From: Streptomyces sp. CB01249
GTDB lineage: Bacteria > Actinomycetota > Actinomycetes > Streptomycetales > Streptomycetaceae
DNA length: 64,000 bases
Direction of reading: 5' to 3'
Assembly (NCBI RefSeq): GCF_001905735.1
Contig: NZ_LISW01000006.1
Coordinates: 193,432-257,431 of the forward strand
Part shown: piece after piece, positions 26,682 to 35,022 of the stretch
How positions within the stretch are numbered: position 1 is the stretch's first letter
Layout of the letters: each line of letters begins with the position of its first letter
Position numbers and translations under genes: made by a program
The notes under the pieces: generated by a model
The model's database searches: none
What the model saw: only the letters and a program-made list of their open reading frames with translations
Told to the model about the DNA's origin: nothing

Positions 26682-27686
26682 ATGGTCCAGGACCTCTTGA
26701 TCGCGGTGGTCGCGGCAGCGGCGGTGGGCGCGCTGTACCTGGCGGCGGCCGCCAGGGTCGTCAGGCAGTACGAACGGGGCGTGGTCCTCAGACTGGGCCG
26801 GCTCCGCGACGAGGTGCGCCCGCCGGGCTTCACGATGGTGCTGCCGGGCGTCGACCGGCTGCGCAAGGTCAACATGCAGATCGTGACCATGCCCGTGCCG
26901 GCCCAGGACGGGATCACCCGGGACAACGTCACGGTCCGGGTGGACGCCGTCATCTACTTCAAGGTCGTCGACCCGGCGAGCGCGGTCGTGGAGGTCGAGG
27001 ACTACCGCTTCGCGGTCTCGCAGATGGCGCAGACGTCCTTGCGTTCCATCATCGGCAAGAGCGATCTGGACGACCTCCTGTCCAACCGCGAGAAGCTGAA
27101 CCAGGGCCTGGAGCTGATGATCGACAGCCCCGCGGTCGGCTGGGGCGTCCAGATCGACCGGGTCGAGATCAAGGACGTCTCGCTGCCGGAGACCATGAAA
27201 CGCTCCATGGCCCGCCAGGCCGAGGCCGACCGTGAGCGGCGCGCCCGGGTCATCAACGCGGACGCGGAACTCCAGGCGTCCAAGAAGCTGGCCGAGGCGG
27301 CGTCGGAGATGTCCACCCAGCCCGCCGCGCTCCAGCTGCGACTGCTCCAGACCGTGGTGGCCGTGGCGGCCGAGAAGAACTCCACCCTGGTGCTGCCGTT
27401 CCCGGTGGAGCTGCTGCGGTTCCTGGAACGGGCCCAGCAGGGGGCGCCGGGGGCGCCCGCCCCCGAGGTCGCGCAGACGCCGGACGCCGGGGCGCGAGTG
27501 GAGCCGGCGGGTCCCGGTGCGTCCGCCCCGGAGGGTGCGCGGCCCCCGGACTCCGGTGCGTCCGCTCCGGAGGGCGAGCTGCCTTCGGACTCCGGTGCGT
27601 CCGCCTCGGACAGTGCGCGGCCCCCGGACTCCGAGGCGCCGGACCCGCGTCCGGCCGTCTCCTCGAAGCCGTACGCCCACCACTGA
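26682..27686 (+). CDS. SPFH/band 7 (slipin-type) membrane protein
   Basis: A protein of about 334 residues with one N-terminal membrane segment (LLIAVVAAAAVGALYLAAA) and an SPFH domain: RQYERGVVLRLGRL, PGFTMVLPGVDRL and VRVDAVIYFKVVDPASAV are typical of slipins and stomatins, which scaffold membrane microdomains. The C-terminal 80 residues are low-complexity Pro/Ala/Ser/Glu and contain a 13-residue tandem repeat. ATG at 26682 follows AGGGGGCC; ATG at 26658 is an alternative start. No NfeD partner is adjacent, so the exact role is open. Confidence 0.86.
   Translation: MVQDLLIAVVAAAAVGALYLAAAARVVRQYERGVVLRLGRLRDEVRPPGFTMVLPGVDRLRKVNMQIVTMPVPAQDGITRDNVTVRVDAVIYFKVVDPASAVVEVEDYRFAVSQMAQTSLRSIIGKSDLDDLLSNREKLNQGLELMIDSPAVGWGVQIDRVEIKDVSLPETMKRSMARQAEADRERRARVINADAELQASKKLAEAASEMSTQPAALQLRLLQTVVAVAAEKNSTLVLPFPVELLRFLERAQQGAPGAPAPEVAQTPDAGARVEPAGPGASAPEGARPPDSGASAPEGELPSDSGASASDSARPPDSEAPDPRPAVSSKPYAHH
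27514..27630 (+). repeat. 39-bp tandem repeat in the SPFH gene
   Basis: Three in-frame copies start at 27514, 27553 and 27592, each beginning CCGGTGCGTCCG, and encode 13-residue units of the type SGASAPEGARPPD. A decayed fourth unit follows. The length is likely to vary between strains. Confidence 0.85.
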
Positions 27687-27705
27687 CCGCTCCGCGCGGT
27701 CGCTG

Positions 27706-27755
27706 CCCGGCCGCCGCCCGACCCGTACGAGCTGCGGGAACGGCGGCGGCCGGGC
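27706..27755 (+). terminator. Terminator after the SPFH gene
   Basis: A perfect 14-bp stem (GCCCGGCCGCCGCC and complement) encloses a 22-nt loop, 20 nt after the stop codon. Confidence 0.72.
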
Positions 27756-27769
27756 CTCGCCGGAGCCCG

Positions 27770-27792
27770 TTGTCAGAGCCCCCGCCTAGACT
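27770..27792 (+). promoter_or_regulatory. Candidate DNA-damage promoter of the SNF2-SWIM operon
   Basis: TTGTCAGAGCC (27770-27780), a 6-nt spacer and TAGACT (27787-27792) match the RecA-NDp/PafBC element in 9 of 11 box positions, with the exact spacing and a good -10. The start of the SNF2 gene is 70 nt downstream, leaving room for a normal leader with a ribosome site. Confidence 0.62.
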
Positions 27793-27861
27793 CGCGGAGC
27801 AGTGGGATCAGTCCGGGCCGTCCGTGCTGACCAGGGACGAAGCGCGTGAGGGGAGGGACCG

Positions 27862-30723
27862 GTGAGCACCGCACCGCCGCCGCAGGACGCGGACGACAGC
27901 CGTCTGCTGCGCTGCGCCGCCGTCTTCCTGCCCGGTACGCCGCCGCGCCGCGGCCGCGTCGCCTTCTGGGACCCGCTCGACGCCCCGCTGCCCGGGACCG
28001 AAGGTGCCCGGAGAGAGGAGATCACGGTCGTCCGGCCGTACGGCGCCGGGGGAGAGGTCCGCCCGCAGGCCGTGCCCGCGCTCCTGCTCACCGTCGCCGA
28101 CGCCCTGCCCCTGCTCGCCCGCGCCCGCCACCTGCGCTCCGCCCACCCGGCCACCCGCGCCTGGGGCGCCGCCGCCCTCCACGCGCTGCACCTGGTGGTC
28201 GGCGGCCGCATGCTCCCCGGGCTGACGGCCGACGACCACGACGCCTGGCGGGCGGGCCCGCGCGACGCCGGGGACGTCGCCCACCTGCGCGCGGTGGCCG
28301 CCGCCCTGCCCTGGGAGGGGCACGCCGTCCCGCTGCCCGGCCCGACCCCGCCCCGGCTGCCCGACCCCGAGGCGCTGATCGGCGCCTTCCTCGACGCCGT
28401 CGCCGACACGCTGCCCCGGACGCCCGCCGCCGCGTTCGCCATGGGCGCCCCCTTCGCGGCGGCCGAGCCCCAGCATCTGCCCGGTGCCCGTGACTGGGCC
28501 GTCGAGGTCGCCTCGGGCCTGGACGCCGGAGTCCGGGTCTCGCTCCGCCTGGACCTCTCCGCGTACGAGCTCTTCGACACGACCGGTCCCGACGAGACGG
28601 CGCGCACCCCCGAGCGGCACGCCGCGGCCGCCGTCACCCAGGTGCACAGCCTCGCCGACCCCACCTACGTGGTCGACGCCGCCGCCCTGTGGGCCGGAGA
28701 GGCGGGCGAGCCGTTCGGGCCCCGGGCCCGGGTCGACACCGCGCTCGCCCTGCGCCGCGCGGCCCGCGTCTGGGCCCCGCTCGAACGGCTCCTGGACCAG
28801 CCGGTCCCCGACGTGCTGGCCCTCGGCGAGGACGAGCTGCACGAGCTGCTGGGCGTCGCCGGGAGCCGCCTCGCCGCCGCCGGGGTGAGCGTCCACTGGC
28901 CCAGGGAGCTGGCCCGCACCCTCACCGCCGCGGCCGTGGTCAGGCCCGCGCCCGGCACGGCCACGGACGGCACCGCGTTCTTCGACGCCGAACAGCTCTT
29001 CGCGTTCGACTGGCAGCTCTCGCTCGGCGACCAGCGGCTCACCGAGGCCGAGATGGACGTGCTCGCCGAGGCCCACCGCCCCGTGGTGCGGCTGCGGGAC
29101 CAGTGGGTCGTCGTGGACCCCGCGCTCGTCCGCAAGGCCCGCAAACGGGAGCTGGGCCTGCTCGACCCGGTGGACGCCCTGGCCGTCGCCCTGACCGGCA
29201 GCGCCGAGGTGGACGGCGAGCAGGTCGAGGCGGTGCCCGCCGGGGCGCTCGCGGAGCTGCGCACCCGCCTCCTCACCGACGACGCCCCGCTCGCCCCGCC
29301 GCCCGGACTCCACGCCACGCTCCGGGACTACCAACTGCGCGGGCTGGCCTGGCTGGACCGGATGACCTCCCTCGGCCTCGGCGGCTGCCTCGCCGACGAC
29401 ATGGGCCTCGGCAAGACGATCACCCTGATCGCCCTCCACCTCCACCGCGCCCACCCCGCGCCCACACTCGTCATCTGCCCCGCCTCCCTGCTGGGCAACT
29501 GGCACCGCGAGATCAACCGCTTCGCCCCCGGCGTCCCCGTGCGCAGATTCCACGGCACCGGCCGCAGCCTCACCGGGGCGGACCGGGGCTTCGTCCTCAC
29601 CACGTACGGCACGATGCGCTCCAGCGCCGCCGAGCTGGCCGCCCACGGCTGGGGCCTGGTCGTCGCCGACGAGGCGCAGCACGTCAAGAACCCGCACTCG
29701 TCCACCGCGAAGGCTCTGCGCACCATCCCGTCCCCGGCGCGCGTCGCCCTCACCGGCACCCCGGTGGAGAACAACCTCTCCGAGCTGTGGGCGCTGCTCG
29801 ACTGGACCACGCCCGGACTGCTCGGCCCGCTCAAGGCGTTCCGGGCCCGCCACGCCCGGATCGTGGAGAACACCGGCACGGCGGCGGGACTCGGCAACGA
29901 CGAGGCGGTGGAGCGGCTGTCCCGGCTCGTGCGGCCGTTCCTGCTGCGCCGCAAGAAGTCCGACCCCGGGATCGCGCCCGAGCTGCCGCCCAAGACGGAG
30001 ACCGACCACCCCGTCTTCCTCACCCGCGAGCAGGCCACGCTGTACGAGGCCACGGTGCGCGAGACCATGGCGTACATCGAGGCGTCCGAGGGCATCGCCC
30101 GGCGCGGCCTGATCATGAAGCTGCTGGCCTCGCTCAAGCAGATCTGCAACCACCCCGCGCAGTATCTGAAGGAGGACGCCGCCCGGCTCACCGGACGCTC
30201 CGGAAAGCTCGCCCTCCTGGACGAACTGCTCGACACGATCCTCGCCGAGGACGGCTCCGTGCTGGTCTTCACCCAGTACGTGACGATGGCCCGGCTGCTG
30301 TCCGCCCATCTGACCGCCCGCGCGATCCCCTGCCAGCTCCTCCACGGCGGTACGCCGGTGCCCGAGCGGGAACGGATGGTGGACCGCTTCCAGTCCGGTG
30401 AGGTCCCGGTCTTCCTGCTCTCCCTCAAGGCGGCGGGCACCGGGCTCAACCTCACCCGGGCCGCCCATGTCATCCACTACGACCGCTGGTGGAATCCGGC
30501 GGTCGAGGAGCAGGCCACGGACCGGGCCTACCGCATCGGCCAGACCCAGCCCGTCCAGGTGCACCGGCTGATCGCCGAGGGCACGGTGGAGGACCGGATC
30601 GGCGAGATGCTGCTCGCCAAGCGGGCCCTAGCCGACGCCGTCCTCGGCAGCGGCGAGAGCGCGCTCACCGAGCTGAGCGACCGCGACCTGGCCGACCTCG
30701 TCTCCCTCCGGAGGCCGTCATGA
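27862..30723 (+). CDS. SNF2-family DEAD/DEAH-box helicase
   Basis: A 953-residue double-stranded DNA translocase of the bacterial SNF2 group. The N-terminal half (about 1-480) is the SNF2-associated domain of bacterial members. Walker A is ADDMGLGKTITLIALHLH (Lys near residue 518), motif II is VVADEAQHVKN (about 602), motif III is ALTGTPVENN, and the C-terminal helicase lobe ends with DRWWNPAVEEQATDRAYRIG. GTG start with GAGGGGAGGG upstream. Its stop overlaps the ATG of the SWIM zinc-finger gene, so the two are translationally coupled. Such pairs are presumed to work in DNA repair or recombination; the promoter motif upstream supports damage induction here. Confidence 0.93.
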   Translation: MSTAPPPQDADDSRLLRCAAVFLPGTPPRRGRVAFWDPLDAPLPGTEGARREEITVVRPYGAGGEVRPQAVPALLLTVADALPLLARARHLRSAHPATRAWGAAALHALHLVVGGRMLPGLTADDHDAWRAGPRDAGDVAHLRAVAAALPWEGHAVPLPGPTPPRLPDPEALIGAFLDAVADTLPRTPAAAFAMGAPFAAAEPQHLPGARDWAVEVASGLDAGVRVSLRLDLSAYELFDTTGPDETARTPERHAAAAVTQVHSLADPTYVVDAAALWAGEAGEPFGPRARVDTALALRRAARVWAPLERLLDQPVPDVLALGEDELHELLGVAGSRLAAAGVSVHWPRELARTLTAAAVVRPAPGTATDGTAFFDAEQLFAFDWQLSLGDQRLTEAEMDVLAEAHRPVVRLRDQWVVVDPALVRKARKRELGLLDPVDALAVALTGSAEVDGEQVEAVPAGALAELRTRLLTDDAPLAPPPGLHATLRDYQLRGLAWLDRMTSLGLGGCLADDMGLGKTITLIALHLHRAHPAPTLVICPASLLGNWHREINRFAPGVPVRRFHGTGRSLTGADRGFVLTTYGTMRSSAAELAAHGWGLVVADEAQHVKNPHSSTAKALRTIPSPARVALTGTPVENNLSELWALLDWTTPGLLGPLKAFRARHARIVENTGTAAGLGNDEAVERLSRLVRPFLLRRKKSDPGIAPELPPKTETDHPVFLTREQATLYEATVRETMAYIEASEGIARRGLIMKLLASLKQICNHPAQYLKEDAARLTGRSGKLALLDELLDTILAEDGSVLVFTQYVTMARLLSAHLTARAIPCQLLHGGTPVPERERMVDRFQSGEVPVFLLSLKAAGTGLNLTRAAHVIHYDRWWNPAVEEQATDRAYRIGQTQPVQVHRLIAEGTVEDRIGEMLLAKRALADAVLGSGESALTELSDRDLADLVSLRRPS

Positions 30724-32069
30724 GCCCCGCCCCCCGCCGCACCGGCGCCCCCCGCCCCACCACCGGACCGCTCGCCGCCCGCCGGGACGCCGGCCGCCCC
30801 GGCGCCCGCTCCCGCCCCGGCCCCGACGACCTGCGGCGCACCTTCGAGGCCGTCCCGGCGCGCACCTCCGGGGAGGGCGAGCCGTTCGCGGAGAGCTGGT
30901 GGGGCCGGGCCTGGGTGGCGGCCCTGGAATCCCTGTCGATGGACGGCCCGCGCCTCGCCCGGGGGCGGGACTACGCGGACGGCGGCCACGTCGCCGCGAT
31001 CACCGTCACCCCGGGGCACGTCGTCGCGTACGTGCACGGCAGCCGCCCCCGCCCGTACCGCGCGGAGCTGCGGCTGCGCACCTTCCCCGACCCCGACTGG
31101 GACACCCTGCTCGACGCGGTCGCCGCCCGCCCCGGCCACCTCGCCGCGCTCCTCGCCAAGGAGATGCCGCACTCCCTGGCCGACACGGCGACCGACGCCG
31201 GGATGACCCTGCTGCCCGTCCCCGGCGACCTCGACCCCGCCTGCACCTGCCCCGACCGGGGCCGGCCCTGCAAGCACGTCGCCGCCCTCAGCTACCAGAT
31301 GGCCCTCCTGCTGGACACCGACCCCTTCGTCCTGCTCCTGCTGCGCGGCCGGGGCGAGCGCGAACTCCTCGAAGAGCTGGCCCGGCGCAACGCCGCGCAC
31401 TCCGCCCGCGAGCGGCCCCCCGCCCCCGACACCCCGTCCGTCTCCGCCGAAGAGGCGCTGGCCGGCCGCTTCCTGCCCCCGCTGCCCGCGCCCTTCCCCG
31501 TCGACCCGCACCCGGGCCGCCCGCCCGCCTACCCGGTCCTCCCCGGCGCCCGGGACCCGCTCGCCCTGGACCAGCTCGCCACCGACGCGGCGGCCCGCGC
31601 CCACGCCCTGCTGACCACCGGCCACGACCCGCTCGCCGGGCTCACCACCTGGCAGGACGCCGTCCGTCTCGCCGCCGCCGGACCCACCGCGGGGCTCACC
31701 GCGACGACCCGCGCCCTCTACCGGGAGCTGGCCTCCGCCACCGGCCGCAACACCACGGACCTGGCCCGCGCCGTGGCCGCCTGGCGGCAGGGCGAGGCCG
31801 AGGGGCTGGCGGTCCTGGAGACCCCGTGGGACCCCCCGGCCGGCCCGTTCGACCGTGCCCGCCCGGCCCTCGCCGCCGCCGGCTTCCCCCGCTTCCAGCC
31901 CTGGCGCAACCACCTCACGCACCCCGGCGGCGCCCTCCAGCTCCGCTTCGGCCGCGACGGCCGCTGGTACGGCTACGAGTCGGACCCGGGCCAGGACGAG
32001 TGGTGGCCGCGCGCCGCCCCCGACCACGACCCGGTCGGCGCGCTCCTGGAGCTGACCGGCGGCAGCTGA
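30720..32069 (+). CDS. SWIM zinc-finger protein
   Basis: A 449-residue protein with a SWIM-type zinc site: ACTCPDRGRPCKHVAAL (about residues 178-194) supplies CxC...CxH ligands. The N-terminal conserved block FAESWWGRAWVAALE and GRDYADGGHV is typical of bacterial SWIM proteins that accompany SNF2 helicases. The C-terminal half is Pro/Ala-rich with no recognised domain. ATG overlaps the SNF2 stop (ATGA). It probably gives nucleic-acid or partner binding to the helicase. Confidence 0.88.
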   Translation: MSPAPRRTGAPRPTTGPLAARRDAGRPGARSRPGPDDLRRTFEAVPARTSGEGEPFAESWWGRAWVAALESLSMDGPRLARGRDYADGGHVAAITVTPGHVVAYVHGSRPRPYRAELRLRTFPDPDWDTLLDAVAARPGHLAALLAKEMPHSLADTATDAGMTLLPVPGDLDPACTCPDRGRPCKHVAALSYQMALLLDTDPFVLLLLRGRGERELLEELARRNAAHSARERPPAPDTPSVSAEEALAGRFLPPLPAPFPVDPHPGRPPAYPVLPGARDPLALDQLATDAAARAHALLTTGHDPLAGLTTWQDAVRLAAAGPTAGLTATTRALYRELASATGRNTTDLARAVAAWRQGEAEGLAVLETPWDPPAGPFDRARPALAAAGFPRFQPWRNHLTHPGGALQLRFGRDGRWYGYESDPGQDEWWPRAAPDHDPVGALLELTGGS

Positions 32070-32085
32070 GGGGCCCGCCCGCTGC

Positions 32086-32676
32086 TCAGCCGCCGTACCC
32101 GGGCGGCAGCACCGCGTCGACCACGGCGGCGGCGAATCCGGCCGGTACGGGCTCGTTCCTGAGCACCGCCCGCACCCACACGGCCCCGGCGATCAGGTCG
32201 AGCAGCAGCTTCGGGTCGGCCCCCGGGGGCAGCTCCCCGCGTGCGGCGGCCCGGGCGAACACCGGCTGCTCGCGAGCGAACCGGTCCGCGAAGAAGTCCC
32301 GGGCCAGCGCGGCGAGTTCGTCGTCGGCCAGCCCCGTCCCCGAGGCCAGGGCCCGCACGACCGCCCGCGTCCGTACGCCGGTGATCAGGGCGGCCACCTG
32401 CTCGGTGAGCGCGATCAGGTCCCCGCGCAGCGAACCGGTGTCGGGTACGTCGATGTCCAGCACCCGGGCCCGGAGCAGCGCCGCCCGCAGCAGCGCCGCC
32501 TTCGACGGCCACCAGCGGTAGATCGTCGTCTTGTTGACCCCCGCCTCCTGGGCGACGGCCTCGATCGTGAGCCCCGCGTACCCGCGCTCGGCGAGCAGCC
32601 GCAGCGTGGCGTCGAAGATCGCCTCGGCGGCGCGGGGCCCCTTCTCGGGGCGGGGGTGCGGGGCAGGGGCGGACAT
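32086..32676 (-). CDS. TetR/AcrR family transcriptional regulator
   Basis: A 196-residue repressor-type protein. The N-terminal helix-turn-helix is AAEAIFDATLRLLAERGYAG through IEAVAQEAGVNKTTIYRWWP (about residues 15-60); the C-terminal region is a TetR ligand-binding domain (TetR_C-like). Its start faces the HXXEE gene across an 87-bp gap that holds a perfect 22-bp palindrome (32695-32716), 18 bp from its own start codon. It therefore most likely represses itself and the divergent gene and releases on binding a small molecule that cannot be predicted. Confidence 0.9.
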   Translation of the reverse strand: MSAPAPHPRPEKGPRAAEAIFDATLRLLAERGYAGLTIEAVAQEAGVNKTTIYRWWPSKAALLRAALLRARVLDIDVPDTGSLRGDLIALTEQVAALITGVRTRAVVRALASGTGLADDELAALARDFFADRFAREQPVFARAAARGELPPGADPKLLLDLIAGAVWVRAVLRNEPVPAGFAAAVVDAVLPPGYGG

Positions 32677-32694
32677 GGCGGCTCCGGGGAAAAG

Positions 32695-32716
32695 TGCAAC
32701 GCAACGTTGCGTTGCA
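32695..32716. promoter_or_regulatory. Perfect 22-bp palindromic operator of the TetR divergon
   Basis: The sequence is TGCAACGCAAC followed immediately by its exact reverse complement. It lies between the divergent TetR and HXXEE start codons and has the size of a TetR-family dimer (or two-dimer) site. Confidence 0.82.
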
Positions 32717-32763
32717 TTATAGGCTGCGGCCGATCGTCGGCACACAACACGCAGGGGGATGCC

Positions 32764-33303
32764 ATGAAGCACCACGACAGGGTTTCCGGAGCGGTGACCT
32801 GGGGGCTGCTGGCCGCCTGGGCAGCCAACGACCTGGAGGAGATCGCCACCATGGCGGGCTGGCTCCGGACCGCGCGGCCGAGGCTGAAGGAGCGCCTGCC
32901 GTGGGTGCCCGACCGGGTGTGGGACCGGGCTGACCTCTCGCAGCGCGAGGTGAACACGGCCATCGGCCTGATGGGCGTGCTCATCGCGGCGGCCGCCGCC
33001 GACGGGGCGCGCACGGGCGGCCGCAGCCCCTTCTTCCGTACCGTCCTGGCCGGATTCGGGCTCCACGGGGTGGTGCACCTCGCGCAGTCGGCGGCGTACG
33101 GCGGCTACACCCCGGGCGTGGCCACCTCGCCGACCGTCGTCATCCCGTACTCGCTCTGGGCACTGCGCCGACTGCGGGCGGCGGGCATCCCGGTCGGCGG
33201 CGCCCGCGAGGCGGCGGCCGGACTGGCGCTCCTCCCGGCCGCCGTGGCGGGCGCGCACGCGGCGGCCAGGGTGCTGGCCCGGCCCCGTACGACCGGCGCG
33301 TGA
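32764..33303 (+). CDS. HXXEE domain membrane protein
   Basis: A 179-residue membrane protein resembling the HXXEE family (PF13787 type). The first signature reads NDLEE, where family members usually have His, and a later HGVVHLAQSAAYGGYTPGV provides conserved histidines. Several hydrophobic helices are visible. Function is unknown, but HXXEE genes often sit beside TetR regulators, as here. AGGGGG precedes the ATG by about 7 nt. Probably the sole target of the divergent TetR protein. Confidence 0.82.
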   Translation: MKHHDRVSGAVTWGLLAAWAANDLEEIATMAGWLRTARPRLKERLPWVPDRVWDRADLSQREVNTAIGLMGVLIAAAAADGARTGGRSPFFRTVLAGFGLHGVVHLAQSAAYGGYTPGVATSPTVVIPYSLWALRRLRAAGIPVGGAREAAAGLALLPAAVAGAHAAARVLARPRTTGA

Positions 33304-33325
33304 AACGCCTGGGCCGGACCTGTCG

Positions 33326-33380
33326 AGCCGGTTCTCACAAGCCGGCCCTCGCAAGTCGGTCCTCGGAAGCCGGACTCAGA
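33326..33380. repeat. Degenerate 14-bp tandem repeat between convergent genes
   Basis: Copies AGCCGGTTCTCACA, AGCCGGCCCTCGCA, AGTCGGTCCTCGGA and AGCCGGACTCAGA lie head to tail at 33326, 33340, 33354 and 33368. The last overlaps the stop codon of the DUF3574 gene. Confidence 0.7.
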
Positions 33381-33906
33381 AGTCCGCCGTCAGCCGCTCC
33401 TCCAGCCGCCCCACCGAGTCCTGGGCGTACTCCTTCTCGTACGCGTCGCGGATGCGCTCGATCTGGCGGCCGCGCAGCCGGGCCTCGGAGGCCGGGTAGA
33501 GCAGGGTCAGCTCGTAGCTGCGCTCGCGCTCGATGACGCCGTGGGAGTCGCGCCACTGACCCCGGCCGTCCTGGATGGTCAGCCCGTTCGGGAAGCGCGG
33601 GGTGACCTCCTCGTCGATGAAGGCGAGGAACTGCCGGTCGGTCACCACCGGCCCGCCGTCCGGGCGTTCGGTGCCGAAGAGCAGCCGGGTCTCGATGTAG
33701 TCCTTCCCCAGCACGGCCCCCGCCACCGCCGGGCGCGGCTCCGGCGAGGCGCCCGAGCCGAGCGTCGCGTACGCGACGGGAGTGCCCACCGCCAGGACGG
33801 CGAGCCCCGCCGTGGCGGCGACGAGCGCGGTCCGGCGGCGCGGACGGCGACTGTCGGGGGAACCGGCCGGCTCGCTCGCGGCGGCGGTGCGGGACAGGAG
33901 AGGCAT
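33376..33906 (-). CDS. DUF3574 family exported protein
   Basis: A 176-residue protein with an Arg-rich start and one hydrophobic segment (about residues 27-47) acting as signal or anchor. The globular part has the DUF3574 pattern: ETRLLFGTERPDGGPVV, then FIDEEVTPRFPNGLTI, then GQWRDSHGVIERERS. Function is unknown. The ATG is preceded by AAGGGCTCC, a weak ribosome site. It is convergent with the HXXEE gene, with a small tandem repeat between. Confidence 0.84.
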   Translation of the reverse strand: MPLLSRTAAASEPAGSPDSRRPRRRTALVAATAGLAVLAVGTPVAYATLGSGASPEPRPAVAGAVLGKDYIETRLLFGTERPDGGPVVTDRQFLAFIDEEVTPRFPNGLTIQDGRGQWRDSHGVIERERSYELTLLYPASEARLRGRQIERIRDAYEKEYAQDSVGRLEERLTADF

Positions 33907-34110
33907 GGCGGAGCCCTTCGATCCGGATACGGGAGAGGCGCGGAAGCGCGGGCCTCACTGTCGCAAGCGGGCCCCGGCCGAGGGCGGCGGAAGCGGGGCG
34001 TCACCGGGATTCCACCCGATCGGGCGGGCGTGCACCGGCGCGCGCAGGGGCACCGGCCGTACCGAAAAACCTTTGGCCCAGGGATCGTTGGCGCTGCTAG
34101 CTTCCTGGAC

Positions 34111-34842
34111 GTGGCGAAACTCAATCAGATCATCGCAGTGGAGAAGGGCGTCAAGTCCAAGGCACACCAGGACCTGACGGCGGCACATCACGGCCTCCAG
34201 AAGGTCGGACTCCTGGCCGGGATCTCCCGGACCTACCAGCCGAAGGACGAGGAGGGCGAGCAGCTGCCGCCCGAGTCGACGCCGGTGCAGGTCAAGGCCG
34301 AGGACGTGCTGCGGGAGACCGCGAAGACGCTCACCCGCCTCTTCGACGTGACCGCCACGAAGGACTGGGCGAACTGCACGGCCCGCGCCGACGTCACGGT
34401 CGACGGCCGCGTCCTGGTGAGCGACGTACCGGTGTCCTACCTGCTCTTCCTGGAGAAGCAGCTCATCGACGTCAACACCTTCGTCCGCAAGCTGCCGGTG
34501 CTCGACGCCTCCGAGGCGTGGGCCCAGGACCCGTCCACCGACGCGTGGAAGACCGAGCCGGTCCGCACCCTGCGCACCAAGAAGGTGCCCCGCAACCACG
34601 TGAAGGCGGAGGCCACCGAGAAGCACCCGGCGCAGGTCGAGGTGTACTACGAGGACGTGCCGATCGGCTACTGGACGACCGTGAAGTTCTCCGGGGCGCT
34701 GCCCGCGCGCCGGGTCAACGAACTGCTCGACCGGGTCGAGAAGCTGCAGCAGGCCGTCAAGTTCGCCCGCGAGGAGGCCAACGGCGCGGACGTCACGGAC
34801 CAGAGGGTGGGTGACGCCGTCTTCGGTTACCTCTTCGGGTGA
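34111..34842 (+). CDS. Conserved actinobacterial protein of unknown function next to a tRNA-like RNA
   Basis: A 243-residue cytoplasmic protein starting MAKLNQIIAVEKGVKSKAHQ. It is polar and Lys/Glu-rich, without membrane segments or known catalytic motif. I recall very similar proteins in other Streptomyces, annotated only as a domain of unknown function (possibly DUF7873), so it is conserved. TAGCTT (34098-34103) ends 7 nt before the GTG, suggesting a leaderless transcript and fixing the start. About 180 nt downstream on the same strand is a permuted tRNA-like fold (35023-35092), and a terminator follows at 35150-35180. The layout suggests that protein and RNA are one transcription unit and perhaps one ribonucleoprotein; this is an inference. 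Confidence 0.82.
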   Translation: MAKLNQIIAVEKGVKSKAHQDLTAAHHGLQKVGLLAGISRTYQPKDEEGEQLPPESTPVQVKAEDVLRETAKTLTRLFDVTATKDWANCTARADVTVDGRVLVSDVPVSYLLFLEKQLIDVNTFVRKLPVLDASEAWAQDPSTDAWKTEPVRTLRTKKVPRNHVKAEATEKHPAQVEVYYEDVPIGYWTTVKFSGALPARRVNELLDRVEKLQQAVKFAREEANGADVTDQRVGDAVFGYLFG

Positions 34843-35022
34843 CCGACCATGGATTCCCCGGCGGCCGTCGAAGCCGTCGGGGTGCGCGAGGAGCGCAAAG
34901 CTGAAACTGAAGTTTGTCGTGACGAAGCGGACTCCGGTGGAGACCGTGATCAATCTCAGACTCTCGCTCCAGGCTCAGCATGCGCCGCCTATCGCCGGAT
35001 CAGACGGGCCCGTGCCCGTGGG

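Noticed and set aside
26457..27683. Antisense frame with Arg/Gly/Thr repeats opposite the SPFH gene
   Set aside because: The repetition is the reverse complement of the 39-bp coding repeat.
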